Made by a program: the position numbers and the translations under genes. Of a DNA stretch of 64,000 nucleotides, positions 1 through 13,970 are shown piece by piece. Source of the stretch: Cacajao melanocephalus (Eukaryota > Chordata > Mammalia > Primates > Pitheciidae); NCBI GenBank assembly GCA_963573385.1, contig CAUYLG010047067.1, forward strand, positions 22,364 through 86,363, written 5' to 3'. The notes beneath the pieces were generated by a model. The model did not search any database. It was given only the letters and a program-made list of their open reading frames with translations, and was not told the origin of the DNA. Every line of letters begins with the position of its first letter. The first letter of the stretch is position 1.

Positions 1-1253
1 CTCTGCTGCTCTTTAAAGTCAGTCTCTCAAGACAGGCGTCTCTCCACATTATTTCTGCTTCCTCTCCTCATCCTCTTTGGAACTTATGCTATTGCAGTTT
101 TATCTCCCCTAGTCCACTTAGAGTGCTGTTACTAAGTTCCGGATTGCCACATCTAGTGGACAGAGCTGGTCCTCAGGTTTCCAGCAATATTAAACACCAT
201 TGCTTTCTCCTTTATTCTCATTTGGCTTCCAGAATTTCACACTTCTTACCACACCGGCTGCTGCATCCTAATCTTCTTTGCCGACTCATCCTTATCTTTC
301 TGTCTCTGTGAGAACAACTCCAAGTTCAGTCCTCACAGTATGTTTCTTTCCCATATATACTGCTACTCAAGGGGGGCTCATCTATTCTCTTGGTTTTCTC
401 TCTCATCTTCCTGAGAATACATATTACGAAAACAAATTGCAAGATTTTCTACACATGACCCTTTAACTCTTTTTCACACAGGCTGTTCAATTTGTTTATT
501 TTATCATGGTTGCACAATTTTTTCCCTGTTGGCTCATACTTCCCTGGGGTATTGGCTATTCAACTGGTAATGTATGTTTGATGGGAGGGGCTAAAGCCCA
601 GGACCTAACTTAGGACCTTCCTGGTGAGGCTGGGCCGTAGGGGGCACCCATTGGATACACTTTGCCACTGCCACCTCCCACCACCACCAAGGCTCCTCAG
701 GAAACCTCCCTTACCTTCGCCAGGCATTGCTCTTTTCCAATGCCCATCTTCCTGAGTAGTTATCTAACCTCCATGAGTGGAGGCAAAGTAGGAAGGCACT
801 CTTAGGGGCCAGCCAGGCTGCCCAAGCCTTTGCTGTCTGCTCTCTACCCTGGCTAGGCCTTCTGCCCTGATGTGCACACATGGTCTCTGCCTTGCACTGC
901 TGTTTCAGTCCCTCAATGCTGATGGTAAATGTCATGGATAGTAGGATATGGAAGAAAAAGGGACAGATAAACACTTTTCTCAGCCCATCTGTGAACCTTC
1001 GCACCTAGCACATTTCCACCTGAGCTATGTTCTCCACCATATTAGGATCCAACCCACTTCTGTCTCTCCAGGGTTTCTCACATGTTTACTGTACTTTTTC
1101 AGATCATCAGCTCTCTCTTTTTCAAGCAAGGTTGATGTTGTGTGAGGTTAGGATTCAGGAGTGGGCAACATGTGTGAGTTTATCATGAAGATTAACAGTA
1201 AAACTTCATATTGGGGAAAAATGAGTTCAGTACAACTTAAGAAAAAAATTGTA
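1..1253. other. Intergenic, no gene recognised
   Basis: Pyrimidine-rich to mixed sequence without a convincing ORF, RNA gene or recognisable young repeat. Short frames in either strand have no family features. Confidence 0.6.
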
Positions 1254-1556
<303 letters not shown>

Positions 1557-1559
1557 TTA

Positions 1560-2310
1560 GAAAGGAAATATATTTAGTTCACAAACATTTGGAAATGTTT
1601 AAGGAAATAGAAAAGTTTAACTTCACTAACGATGAAAGAAACGTAGTTCAGAATAATAGCTGCATATACCTTTTGTAGAATAAAATATCAAAGATTAAAA
1701 AATATTTATATACCCAGTGCTGGTAATATGCAATTAAATGATGTTTTTATACACAGTACTATTCATTGTCACCTAATTTGATTTAGCCCTTTTAGAGAAT
1801 ACTTCGTTTATCTCTAGAGTCTTAAAATATTTATTCTCTTAACTCCGTAATTCTGTTCTTAGAATTCTAACCTAAGGAAAGTTTCAGTATGAAAAAAGTC
1901 TTTAGGCACAAAGATATGCACTAAAGTGTTTTATTTATACTACTACTGATAACAGTGGCAGCACATGGAAACAGCCTAATGATCTAAGCGCATGGGAATT
2001 GCTAAATAGATTATGGTCTATCAACCATATCTTGAATCTATCAAAATAATATACTTAAAGGGAATGTGGAAAACATGAAAAAAATTCTATAGCATAATGT
2101 TACAGTAAAAAAGCTATAACAGTTTATGTAGTATTATACCATAAAACTTACACATAATAAAAAGATTAGAAAAAAATTTATTCTAATGTTAGTAGTGTTT
2201 GTGATTGGCCAGTGGACCCAATAGGAATTTTCTTTTTTTAATTTTGTATTAGCTCTGACTTGGGAGAAATTCTAATTTAAAAAATTTACAAAAACAGAAG
2301 CCATTCTTGT
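1560..2310 (+). mobile_element. Ancient L1 (L1M-type) 3' fragment
   Basis: Diverged but recognisable L1 ORF2 end and 3'UTR in plus orientation: TCTAACCTAAGGAAA, GGAAACAGCCTAATGATCTA, GCTAAATAGATTATGGT, and a 3' part resembling the GTGTTTGTGATTGGCCAGTG region. No open frame. Confidence 0.6.
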
Positions 2311-2338
2311 TTTGGTTGATTCAAGAATTAGCAAAGAA

Positions 2339-2627
2339 GCCAGGCGTGGTGGCTCACACCTGTAATCCCAGCACTTTGGGAGGCCGAGGCAGATGGATCA
2401 CGAGGTCAGGAGTTGGAGATCAGCCTTGCCAAGATGGTGAAACCCCATCTCTACTAAAAATACAAAAATAGCTGGGTGCCTGTAATCCCAGCTACTTGGG
2501 AGGCTGAGGCAGGAGAATTGCTTGAACCCAGGAGGCAGTGAGCCGAGATAACGCCACTGCAATCTAGCCTGGGTGATAGAGCAGGACTCCAACTCAACAA
2601 CAACAACAACAATGACAACAACAAAAG
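2339..2627 (+). mobile_element. Alu SINE
   Basis: Starts GCCAGGCGTGGTGGCTCAC and runs through both monomers to an AAC-rich tail (CAACAACAACAAC at ~2596-2615). Confidence 0.94.
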
Positions 2628-2779
2628 ATGTAGCTGAGAAATGATAATGAAATGGTAAAAGTTACTAGCATACAAATTTCATAAAAGAGAAACCTTTCCA
2701 ATGTAAAAGAACTTAATAGAAAGGAAGAAAGAGGAATGGGAAGCTGTGTTTTGTAAATTAATATAGCAAATGCTTGCTA

Positions 2780-2990
2780 ACAGGATCCAGGACTCAGACT
2801 GAGTTCAGATTCAAGCCTCAAGCCTGCTTTCCCTAGATGTGACCTGGGAGAGGTTATTCAGCTCCTCTGTGCTCCAGTGTGTTCATCTGCAGAATGCACA
2901 TAACAATACATCTTCCTCATAGGGTTGCTGTGTGGTTTACATGTGCTCATAGAGCATGTGGCACATAGGAAGTGCTATATATGTAAGAGG
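2780..2990 (+). mobile_element. MIR SINE
   Basis: MIR core pattern: TGACCTGGGAGAGGTTATTCA, TGTTCATCTGCAGAATG, CATAGGGTTGCTGTG and GCACATAGGAAGTGCTAT. Confidence 0.75.
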
Positions 2991-3039
2991 TGTTACCTAC
3001 CTCATTGTTTCATCGCTTCATCCTTATCAAGAGTCACAT

Positions 3040-3530
3040 GTCACTGGTGATCAGAATCCAGCTTTATGACTCACTGTGCTATGTGACCATGAGAAAGTTT
3101 GTTTTAGCTCTTTAAGCCTCAATTTTTTTCTTTTTTGAGACAGCACCTTGCTCTGTTGCTCTGTTGCCTGCAGTGCAGTGGAGTGATCTTGGCTCACTGC
3201 AACCTCTGCCTCCCAGGTTCAAGTAATTCTCCACCTCAGCCTCTTGAGTAGCTGGGATTACAGGCGCCCACCACCACACCTGGCTATTTTTTGTATTTTT
3301 AGGAGAGATGGGATTTCACCATCTTGGCCAGGCTGGTCTTGAACCCGTGACCTCGTGATCCACCCACATTGGCCTCCCAAAAGTACTGGGATTATAGACG
3401 TGAGCCACCATGCCCGGCCACCTCAATTTTTTTATTTGTAAAGTAGGGGTAATAAAGTACCTGCTTCCTAGGGTTATTGTGAGAACTTAGTGAAATCAGA
3501 TAGTGAGTGCTCATGGCAGAAGTAGTAGGG
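3040..3530 (+). mobile_element. MIR SINE interrupted by an Alu
   Basis: The left half (TATGTGACCATGAGAAAG ... TTTAAGCCTC) and right half (TTTGTAAAGTAGGGGTAATA ... GGTTATTGTGAGAACTTAG) are consecutive parts of one MIR, separated by the Alu at 3130-3420. Confidence 0.75.
3130..3420 (-). mobile_element. Alu SINE inserted in MIR
   Basis: Reverse-orientation Alu: poly(T) head, GAGACAGCACCTTGCTC, then TGAGCCACCATGCCCGGCC at the right end. Flanked by a 13-bp target duplication CCTCAATTTTTTT at 3117-3129 and 3421-3433. Confidence 0.94.
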
Positions 3531-3540
3531 AGGTATCAAG

Positions 3541-4560
3541 GGCTGACACCGTGGTGGTGAATTCTGTTTTTCTTGAGTTCTATTTTGAACCATAAGGAAA
3601 CAAAGAAGTGAGCTAACAGGCAGGGCAGTACAGTGAGTGAGAAGCCAGCAATGTGGGTGTTATTGTCCGCTTCCAACAGAGTAAGGTAGTTGAGGATCAG
3701 TGAAAATCATAATAGGTTATCTTTTATATTGCTTCACACTTTTCAAACCTCTTACATGTATATTGGCTCCTTTAATAGAACAGTTCTGTAATGTAGTGGA
3801 CAGAAAGCCTGTGCTCATTACTGCTGGTCACTTCCCCATGTTCATGACCTACTTCATCAACTATGTATCTTCCGCTCCATTCTAGATCTGGCTGATCTTG
3901 ATACTTGGTGTTTAGGTAGATGGTATCTCCAGTACTTTGGACATAACAGAGGCCTTTACTTCAGTGACAACCCATCCCTGTGGCCATATCTTGGGTCCTG
4001 TTTCCCCAAGATTTATCCCACCTCTAAAATCTTAAACTTCAGTTTTCTACTCTTGAGTCACTTATTACATATGTAGTAATTTATAGTTTTGACTTGTTGC
4101 TGATAGGTTAAATAATCTTAACAATTTACATGTAACAGTGGATATAAATATTTACCTATTTAAACTTTTTTTTTTTCATTTTTGATGAGGCAAAGGGGTG
4201 TAGTGCTGGTAAACCTGAAGACTGCCCAAGAGGAAATTGTACTCATAGGTGATTCATTTAATCAAAGAAATACTATCATAACACTCTGCTCCTTTTAATC
4301 TGAAATACCTGTTTTCTAAAGATCGGTTATATCTATGTTATATTAAAAGTTATTGCTTTTGCAGTCAGTCTGGATAACCAGAATTTGATTTTTCTGACTT
4401 AGTGGGAATAAAAATGATAATATTAGCCAGTAAGTTATAAAATTACTGTAATGGTTTTTAGAAATAATTGTTACCATTCTAGAACCACTTTTTAAGATTG
4501 AATATTAACTTCATTTGTTAATGTATTTAAGTAACACTACATATTTTTGCTTCACTTTGT
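3541..4560. other. Intergenic, no gene recognised
   Basis: AT-rich sequence with no supported gene or clearly identifiable repeat. Confidence 0.55.
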
Positions 4561-4569
4561 GAGGTTTTC

Positions 4570-4840
4570 TTAAGTACAGGGAATATTTTTAAATTGAAAT
4601 ATAATGTACATACAGAGAAGTATACAAATCATAAGTACACATAAGAATTTTCATGAAGAGAAAACACCTGCGTAACCAGGTGAGTCAGAGCATTACCAGC
4701 ACTCCCCAAATTCCCCAAACCCTCCCTTCCTTCTTTTAGTCACTACTACCCCCAAATACCCCCAAGGTAATCACCACTATGGGACATTAAAGGCAAGTCT
4801 AATAAATGTTCACGTTTGTCATCATTTGTTTCTTCTTTGC
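4570..4840 (-). mobile_element. LINE-like fragment
   Basis: Resembles an old interspersed repeat through AAATATAATGTACATACAG, ATCATAAGTACACATAAG, CCTGCGTAACCAGGTG and CATTACCAGCACTCCCC. Subfamily and orientation are uncertain. Confidence 0.4.
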
Positions 4841-5563
4841 CAATCTTTGAATGTATTCATATCTGCTTTTTCTCTATTTTTAAATTATTATTAAAATAAC
4901 AGACATATAGTTTTATGGGTCATGTAATAGTAAAAGGCTCATTACAAAATCTAGCAATTTCCTTTTTACCCTTCCTTACTCTTCAAGACCTTTCTCCAAA
5001 AAAGGAGAAACCCTTTAGTGTCTCTTCTGCTATTTGGACATTTCCTTTTTTTTATTTTAATAGTTATATATTACTGCTATTTTTTATTAAACAATGAGGC
5101 ATTATCTGTTGATTTCTTCTTACAGTAAATGAGAACTGTTATACCAGCACTTCCTTTCTTATCTTCCTAATATATTTATATTAACATTTTGGTTTAACGA
5201 ATACACTAAATGCCTATGAAGATGATATTCAAAATGAGTATTATAGGATACTATGACTATGGGGGAGTTCTCTTCATTTTTTGTGATGTTAATAATCGTC
5301 TTGGTTTTTATGTTTTTCTCTTTCTTTTTAAGCCTCTTGTCTGAAATCATGATCTTGCCTGCCTTCCTTGTTCTGGCTTTGGTTCTGAATTATGGTCACT
5401 CACCCTTATCATTGTCAAATCCAGTGGAATCTTCCATTCCTGATCCTTTATAGATGTACGTTCCTTGTAACTTTCTTCTTCGTTTGTTTCCATGACATCA
5501 CTTCCTTACCTTTCTGGACACTCCTTTTTAGTTTGATGAGTGAGTTCTCTACTTGCCCTCTTC

Positions 5564-5606
5564 TATATATATATATATACACATATATATATATATATAT
5601 ATATAT
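5564..5606. repeat. (TA)n simple repeat
   Basis: Uninterrupted TA run apart from one TACACA break at 5579-5582. It abuts the 3' end of the L1 to its right and may derive from its tail. Confidence 0.95.
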
Positions 5607-7512
<1,906 letters not shown>

Positions 7513-8576
7513 TCCTGCCTTTGGGTGGCTCTATTGCACCTTGGGTATGGAGTTCCACTCTGGTTGCCCAGCATTGACAGCTGAGAAGGGAATAGAGATT
7601 TTGAGAACTAAGTGTGTAGGTATTCTGACCACCTTTCCCTGGCCATACCGGACACATGGCTGCATCCAGCCACAAGGGAGCCTGGAAAACACAGTGTGCC
7701 CAGGAAGGAAAGGGAGCTGGTTAGATAAGCACCTAGGTGGTTTCTGTGATATAAACAGATATAGACATAGGTCTGGAAGTGAGTATGGGGAGAGGTGTGG
7801 GCACGAATGTGGGTACCAGTGTGGTCAGGGATGCTTACCGGTTTGAGTACAGGTGGAGTTTTTCATAAAAATGTATTTATATTATTTATTATTCTTTCAC
7901 TTAGGACATTATGAATATTTTTCTGTCATTAAATGTTTAAGAAAGCAGACATTTAATAAGTGGCTGTGTACAGAGCATCTCTCTTACGTAGGAAAGACCC
8001 TGTTCATGCTGTCTTCAAGGCTTGCACTTACCTTGTCTGTCAGTCTAGATATTGTGATGGTGTTAAAAGATAAACTTAGGCATATTCGTTTTTAAAGAGA
8101 TTATCTGAGCAGACAGTAATTCATGAATCACACAACACTGGGCTGCAGTAAGTGGGTTATCATTCAACTGTGGGGTGGAGAGTGAGATGTGCTTGTGGAA
8201 GCAATACAAGGATCACAGCTTTGGCTGGGTAGTGACGGCCCCTAGTTGGAGGTCAGTTGGTGGTTTCCGATTGCTAAAGTCTCCAGTTTCATTTTACTTT
8301 TTACACTGGGCTTTGGTTGTTTACAGAGGAACCTAAAACCCTGGGACTGCCTCAGTCTAATGGCCTTCCAATTAATTTTTTTTTTTTTTTTTTGCAAGTG
8401 TGACTGCAAATGTTTGTTGGGTCCACCTGGACCAGAGAATTAATGGATTTTTCTGATTTAGGATTATATAAAATCAAGAGGATTAGATTAAAAGAATCCA
8501 TCAAAATAGAATGGACTCAGTATAGTCCGTTAGTAGTTTTGACATATAGAGATGACATATATACATAGTAATTAAG
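7513..8576. other. Intergenic, no gene recognised
   Basis: Mixed unique sequence with a poly(T) run at about 8379-8396. A 167-codon open frame at 7343-7846 starts inside the L1 and ends here; it has no coding signature. Confidence 0.6.
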
Positions 8577-8950
8577 AACATGGACTCTGGCCCGGCATAG
8601 TAGCTCAGACCCATAATCCCAGCACTTTGGGAGACCGAGGTCGGAGGATCCCCAGAGGCCAGGAGTTCAAGACTAGCCTTTGCAACATAGTGAGACCCTG
8701 TCTTTACAAAACGTTTTAAAAATACAAATTAAAAAAACAACATAGACTCTGCACCTAGACTACCTAGCTCCAAATCCTAGGTCTGCCACTTGGCACTTAA
8801 GTAACTTAGACAAGATACTTAACTTCTCTCTGCCTTCATATCCTCATCTCTAAATGGAGGCAGTACCATGTCTAGGGTTGTTAGAATGATCAAATGAGTG
8901 TCTATACGACAGAAGCTTAGAATAGTGCCTACCACGTGGGAAGAACCCTA
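8577..8950 (+). mobile_element. MIR SINE split by an Alu monomer
   Basis: MIR pattern on either side of the inserted monomer: GACTCTGCACCTAGACTACC, TATCCTCATCTCTAAATGG, GGGTTGTTAGAATGATCAAATG, AGAATAGTGCCTACCACG. Confidence 0.75.
8590..8738 (+). mobile_element. Free left Alu monomer (FLAM-like)
   Basis: A single Alu-left-arm unit starting GCCCGGCATAGTAGCTCAG and ending in AAAAAAACAA. Flanked by the duplication AACATGGACTCTG / AACATAGACTCTG (8577-8589, 8739-8751), so it inserted as a monomer into the MIR. Confidence 0.85.
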
Positions 8951-9169
8951 TTGGGTCTTCCTTTACAGAATACGGCAAGAGGCAGGAGTAATTAATTATA
9001 AATGCAGAGTAAATGTTTGCACATATACATAATAGAAACAATGTATAGATATAACTATGCTGGAATTCTGGTGTTACCCACCCAGTTCACCTCCCTGGGG
9101 TTAAATAACTCCTGGCACATTTCCACAAGAGGCTAACATGCCACTGTACAAAAGAATGAGAGAGTTTTC

Positions 9170-9455
9170 TATTTACTAATTCAGAAAGACCTCCAAGATA
9201 TATTGAGAAGTGAAAAAAACAAGGTGAAAAAATGTCATTTGCATAAAAAGGGGTATAATAAAAATATCTATATCTGCATTTTCTTAAATACGCATACACA
9301 GAGTCTGGGAGGACACAGAAGCAACAAATACATCTCGTTCCCCATGGGAGGTAGGAAGGCTGGGAAGTTGGTGATGGGAATAGCAGTGAGACTTTCCACA
9401 GTGCTTTTAAAAAAATGATGTGAGATATTACCTATTAAAAAATAAAATGAAAACA
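9170..9455 (+). mobile_element. Ancient L1 3' fragment
   Basis: Resembles an L1M 3' end: CAAGATATATTGAGAAGTG, AAAAAACAAGGTGAAAAAAT, TGGGAATAGCAGTGAGACTT, and a terminal A-rich AAAAAATAAAATGAAAAC. Confidence 0.55.
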
Positions 9456-9699
9456 AACAAACTGCATATGACATTTGTCTTGAAAGGAGTCTGAATGCCG
9501 AGAGTCCCTCGTAAACTCTGGGGCAAAAGCAAGGTAGCCAGGACCCCTGGCAGTATTCTTCCTTGCAGAGGAGAGTCTACAGGTGGTGAGCGAGTAGTGA
9601 TACTTGGGTCTTGGAGATGGAGACGAAGCTTTGAGATTGTTTGCCAACACTATGAAAAATGTTTTCACCCATAGAGTGTGTTCAATTTTGGTCCTTATT

Positions 9700-9905
9700 T
9701 GAGGATGTCAACACTTACTGAGTGTTTGATGTTTGCCAAGGGCTCTAAAAGGATTAATCCTCAAAGTAAACAAAAGAGGAAGGTTCTGTGATTATCTCCA
9801 TTTCACGTATGAGGAAACGGAGGCACTGAGCCTTTGCCCAGAGGTCTCAGAGCTATTAAGTAGGCGGCTGGCAGCCGAACCCAGACAGCCTACTCTGTAC
9901 TTCTT
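9700..9905 (-). mobile_element. MIR SINE
   Basis: Typical MIR in this orientation: ATTATCTCCATTTCACGTAT, GAGGAAACGGAGGCACTGAG, CAGAGCTATTAAGTAGGCGG, CGAACCCAGACAGCC. Confidence 0.8.
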
Positions 9906-10740
9906 TCATCTTCTGAGAAGCAGTGCAGTGCAAGGGGTGCTGGGCCTGTCTCCAAATAAGAGGAGACACATTTCTTATGCACAGCTCCCTCTTCCCTTCT
10001 TAGAAGGTCAGGTGGCCACCAGGACGGGGTCCAGGAGAAAAGAGACTCCACTCTGACTGCTCAGCAGGGCCCAGAGCCCTAATGAAAGGGGCCTTCCCAG
10101 GCCACATGTGGTCCAGGCAGACCGCAGGGGTGGGGCTGCGGAAACTGACGTCAGTGCCCTGCACTAACAAGCTGTCAACACTCAGACACCTGTCCACACT
10201 CTGCTCTCCAGCTGCATTTTAACCTGCACTGAGAGTGACTGGTCAGCAATTTGAGAAGGAAGGCCCAGGCCACATCCATGTCTTCTAAGAGAGATGGTTA
10301 ACTTGAATCTTGAAGAAAGAGTATTTGCTCGCAGGGGTTACTCTGTGATGGGAGACAGATCTAGCCATTTTTTCCCTGCTCGTGGTAACCCTGTGGGGCC
10401 TGGTGCTTCAGCCCAGGAGCCAGCAGACACCAGTGCTGGGCTTTGAATACTTCCCCTGCTCACAAGGATGCCTCTGTGCCAGGGAACTTCCGTTGCTACG
10501 TAGATTTTTCAGCTTGCAGTCCTGTAACTATGTAGAGCATTGTGAGGACAAGCCCTTCTCCCAGCAGAATGCTGGCCACGTGTGGCAGACCGTCTTTGTC
10601 AGGTCTGAGCTGTTGGGCAGTGAGGGTTTGGAGAGCTGTTGCAGGTTCTCTGCTTGGAAGATCCCCCCAGTAACCCCCATCTTGCATCCTCATCCTGTGA
10701 CCCTAATGGCACTTGACCAGGACTCTTGCATGATAATTGT
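9906..10740. other. Intergenic, no gene recognised
   Basis: Moderately GC-rich unique sequence. Open frames of 65-155 codons exist on both strands (for example 10382-10849), but the longest runs into the Alu and shows no domain. Confidence 0.6.
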
Positions 10741-10756
10741 AAAAAGTGCACTTCCT

Positions 10757-11030
10757 GACCGGGTGTGGTGGCTCACTCCTGTAATCCTAGCACTTTGGGA
10801 GCCCAAGATGGGAGGATCGCCTGGGGTTAGGAGTTCGAGACCAGCCTGACCAACATGGTGAAACGCCATCTGTACTAAAAATACAAAATTAGCCGAGCAT
10901 GTTGTCACATGCCTGTAATCTCAGCTACTCTGAGGCAAGAGAATCCCTTGGGAGGTGGAGGTTGCAGTGAGCCGTGATTGCACCATTGCACTCCATCCTG
11001 GGCAACCAGAGCAAAACTCCCTCTCAGAAA
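10757..11030 (+). mobile_element. Alu SINE
   Basis: Starts GACCGGGTGTGGTGGCTCAC; both monomers are present. Flanked by a ~15-bp duplication of AAAAGTGCACTTCCT (10742-10756 and about 11031-11045). Confidence 0.95.
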
Positions 11031-11344
11031 AAAAGTGCACTTCCTTTATTAAAGTTTTCTTGCTATTTCTGTACCCTAGAGAGAGAATGATTCAATGACA
11101 TTTTTCCATGTTTTAGTATTTAGAAGGCAAGATGCTCTTCAGAGAACTCATGCTTAGTGGAGCTGATAGCATTGGAAATTGGGCCTCACAGAAAAACCTA
11201 TGCCAGCTTAGTTTGGGAGAAGAGTCTTAACACAGGAGCAAACTTTCTTCCACCACTTAAAATCACACAGACATACTGTATGCTGGCCTGTTGAAAGAAA
11301 AAGAGCACAAATTGAATGTAAGTAGTCTCTTTGTAAGGTCTTTA

Positions 11345-12610
11345 AAAAACAGCTTTGTTTATTCAGACACCATAGAATTCACCCTTTTAAAGTGGACATT
11401 CAATGGTTTTTAGTATATTTACAGATACGTGCATCCTTTGCCACGGTGAATTTTAGAACATTTTTACCCCCTCGAAAAGAAATCCTCTGACCTTTAGCTA
11501 TCATTGCCTATTTCTCAATTCCCCAAACCCTAATCCTATGCAGCTACTAATCTACTTTCTGTCTCTGTAGATTTGGCTTTTCCAGTTATTTCAAGTAAAT
11601 GGAATTGTATAACACATGGTCTTTTGTGCCTGGTTTCTTTCACTTAGCAAGATGTTTTCAAGGTTCATCCACATTGCAGTTGCAGTGTGTGTCAGTACTT
11701 CTTTCTATAGCCGAGTATTATTCCATTATATGGATATACTACATTGTGCTTATCCATTTGTGAGTTGATGGGCATTTGTGAGGCATGAGAATAGGGTCTG
11801 GAGATAGGGAACCTATTGCCAACTTTTGCATAAGGTGCCAACTTACTTTTAGGCTTTTTGCTTCAGCTTCTAACTGACTGCGGGCAAATCCTTCATTTAC
11901 ATAGGGTATAACCAGTTGGAGACCTCTAAAGGATGTTACCAAACTCTTTTAGCTTAATACAAACCCTAAGGAACATTGCAATCCGGGCTCTGGAGCCTCC
12001 TGCTCCAGCCGCTCCCTCCCTGTGGAGTATACTTTTGCTTCAGTAAACCTGGGTTTTCGTTGCTTCATTCTTTCATTGCCTTCCTTGTGCCTTTTATTCA
12101 ATTCTTTGTTCAACATGACAAGAACCTGGACAACTCACCCTTAAGACTATCTACCGGGTAACATTTTGATTGTTACCACCTTTTCGCCATTATAGATAAT
12201 GTTGCTGTAAACATTTCTGTACAAATTTTTGTGTAGATGTATGTTTCAATTCTGGAGAGGCATTGCTGGGTCACACAGTAGCTCTATAACCATCTCAGGG
12301 ACCATCAGTTTTCCAAAGAAGCTGCAACCTTTTCCATTCCCACCAGCCATGTATGAGGGTTCTGATTTCTTCACATTCTCCCCAGCATTTGCTGTCTTCT
12401 GATGTTCTGATTCTGGCCATCCCCGTGGGGGTGAAGTGGACTCTCATCGTGGTTTTGGTTGCATTTCTCTGAGTCTGATGATGTTGAGCATCTTTTCCTG
12501 TGCTCATTTGTGTATCTTTCTTGGAGCATGTCATTTCAGATGCTTGATCCATTTTTAAACGTGGTTATTTGTCTTTTTCATGCCATCATTTCTGCGTTAT
12601 TGCTCCTGCA
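11345..12610 (-). mobile_element. Ancient L1 fragment interrupted by an LTR
   Basis: Reverse-orientation old L1 3' half: AGAATTCACCCTTTTAAAGT, ACTTTCTGTCTCTGTAGAT, TTTCACTTAGCAAGATG, and after the LTR CATTCCCACCAGCCATGTA and GGTTGCATTTCTCTGAGTC. The two parts are consecutive in the L1 family. Confidence 0.75.
11777..12163 (+). mobile_element. Solo LTR-like insertion within the L1 fragment
   Basis: About 390 bp starting TGTGAGGCATGAGAATAGGG and ending TCTACCGGGTAACA (TG...CA). It separates neighbouring L1 segments. It resembles a class I ERV LTR of the MER4 kind, with an R/U5-like end containing CAAGAACCTGGACAA. The target duplication is unclear (ATTTG against TTTTG). No internal viral genes. 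Confidence 0.55.
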
Positions 12611-13085
12611 TTCTCTTTCAGTTGTCCAGTTACTGTACTTTAATTTCTGGAATTTATACTTGGTTCTTTTTTTTTTCTTCTTTTGCTGCTGCATTAGAGC
12701 ATTTTAGGGATGGAATACACTAGGTTCTTTTCTAGATTTCTATTTCTTTCTTGATACTCTTTATTTGATGGGATGTTGTTATCGTACTGGACTTCTTTAC
12801 ATTACAATAGCTGTTTTAACATCTTTGTTAAATCTGACATCCGGTTGCTCTCCCAGGAAGTCTCTCTTGCAGCTCTGGCTCCCCGATCCCCATGCTGTGG
12901 GTCATTCTTGTTTGTTTGTTTGTTTTTAGCATGTCTTACAGTGTTTTGCTGGGAACTAGGTGTTTTAGATAATAAATGTTTTTGAACTAGATACTTTAGA
13001 TAAATTGTAGCAACTCTGAGTACTGGCCCCATGCCTCTCCCTTTCAGGGGCTTGTTATTGCTCTTTGCTTATTTGTTTAGTGTCT
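12611..13085. other. Intergenic, T-rich, no gene recognised
   Basis: Contains TTTGTTTGTTTGTTT and weak resemblance to old LINE sequence (CTAGGTGTTTTAGATAAT). No gene. Confidence 0.5.
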
Positions 13086-13131
13086 GTTGGAGAGAGGGTC
13101 TCACTCTGTTACCCAGGCTGGAGTGTAGTGG
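13086..13131 (-). mobile_element. Alu fragment at the minisatellite's left edge
   Basis: About 45 bp of reverse Alu (GGTCTCACTCTGTTACCCAG, GGCTGGAGTGTAGTGG) stops exactly where the 19-bp repeats begin. It may be the outer part of the Alu that resumes near 15390. Confidence 0.7.
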
Positions 13132-13970
13132 CCTAGAGGCCCTTACAGTTCCTAGAGGCTCCTACAGTTTCTGGAGGCCCCTACAGTTCCTAGAGGCCCT
13201 GGCTCCTAGAGGCCCCTGCAGTTCCTAGAGGCCCTTACAGTTCCTAGAGGCCCCTACAGTTTCTAGAGACCCCTACAGTTTCTGGAGGCCCCTACAGTTT
13301 CTAGAGGCCTCTACAGTTCCTAGAGTCCCCTCTGCCCCCTGCAGTTTCTAGAGAACCCTCTGCAGTTCCTAGAGTCCCCTGCAGTTCCTAGAGGCCCCTG
13401 CAGTTCCTAGAGGCCCCTACAGTTCCTAGAGGCCCCTGCAGTTCCTAGAGGCCCTTACAGTTCCTCGAGGCCCCTGCAGTTCCTAGAGGCCCTTACAGTT
13501 CCTAGAGGCCCCTGCCTTTCCTAGAGGCCCTTACAGTTCCTAGAGGCCCCTGCAGTTCCTAGAGGCCCCTGCAGTTCCTAGAGGCCCCTCTGCAGTTCCT
13601 CGAGGCCCCTCTGCAGTTCCTCGAGGCCCCTCTGTATTTCCTAGAGGCCCCTGCAGTTCCTAGAGGTCTCTGCAGTTCCTAGAGGCCCCTCTGCAGTTCC
13701 TAGAGGTCCCTGCAGTTCCTAGAGGCCCCTCTGTAGTTCCTAGTGGCCCCCGCAGTTCCTAGAGGTCACTGCAGTTCCTAGAGGCCCCTGCAGTTCCAAG
13801 AGGCCCCTCCAGTTCCTAGAGGATCCCGCAGTTCCTAGAGCCTCTCTGCAGTCCCCAGAGGCCACCTGCAGTCCCTAGAGGCCCCTGCTGTTCCTAAAGG
13901 CCACCTACCCTGCAGTTCCAAGAAGTCCCCTACAATTCTGAGGTCCCCCTGCAATTCCCAGAGGCCCTTC
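13132..13970. repeat. 19-bp minisatellite, left block
   Basis: About 40 tandem units of the type CCTAGAGGCCCCTGCAGTT. The basic period is 19 bp, with 21-22-bp variants carrying an extra CT (CCCCTCTGCAGTT). Units differ by point changes such as CTACAGTT, TTACAGTT and TCGAGG. The array is interrupted at its right end by an LTR. Confidence 0.97.

Noticed and set aside
10382..10849. 155-codon plus-strand ORF as a gene
   Set aside because: Its end is Alu-derived and the rest shows no family resemblance or splice context.
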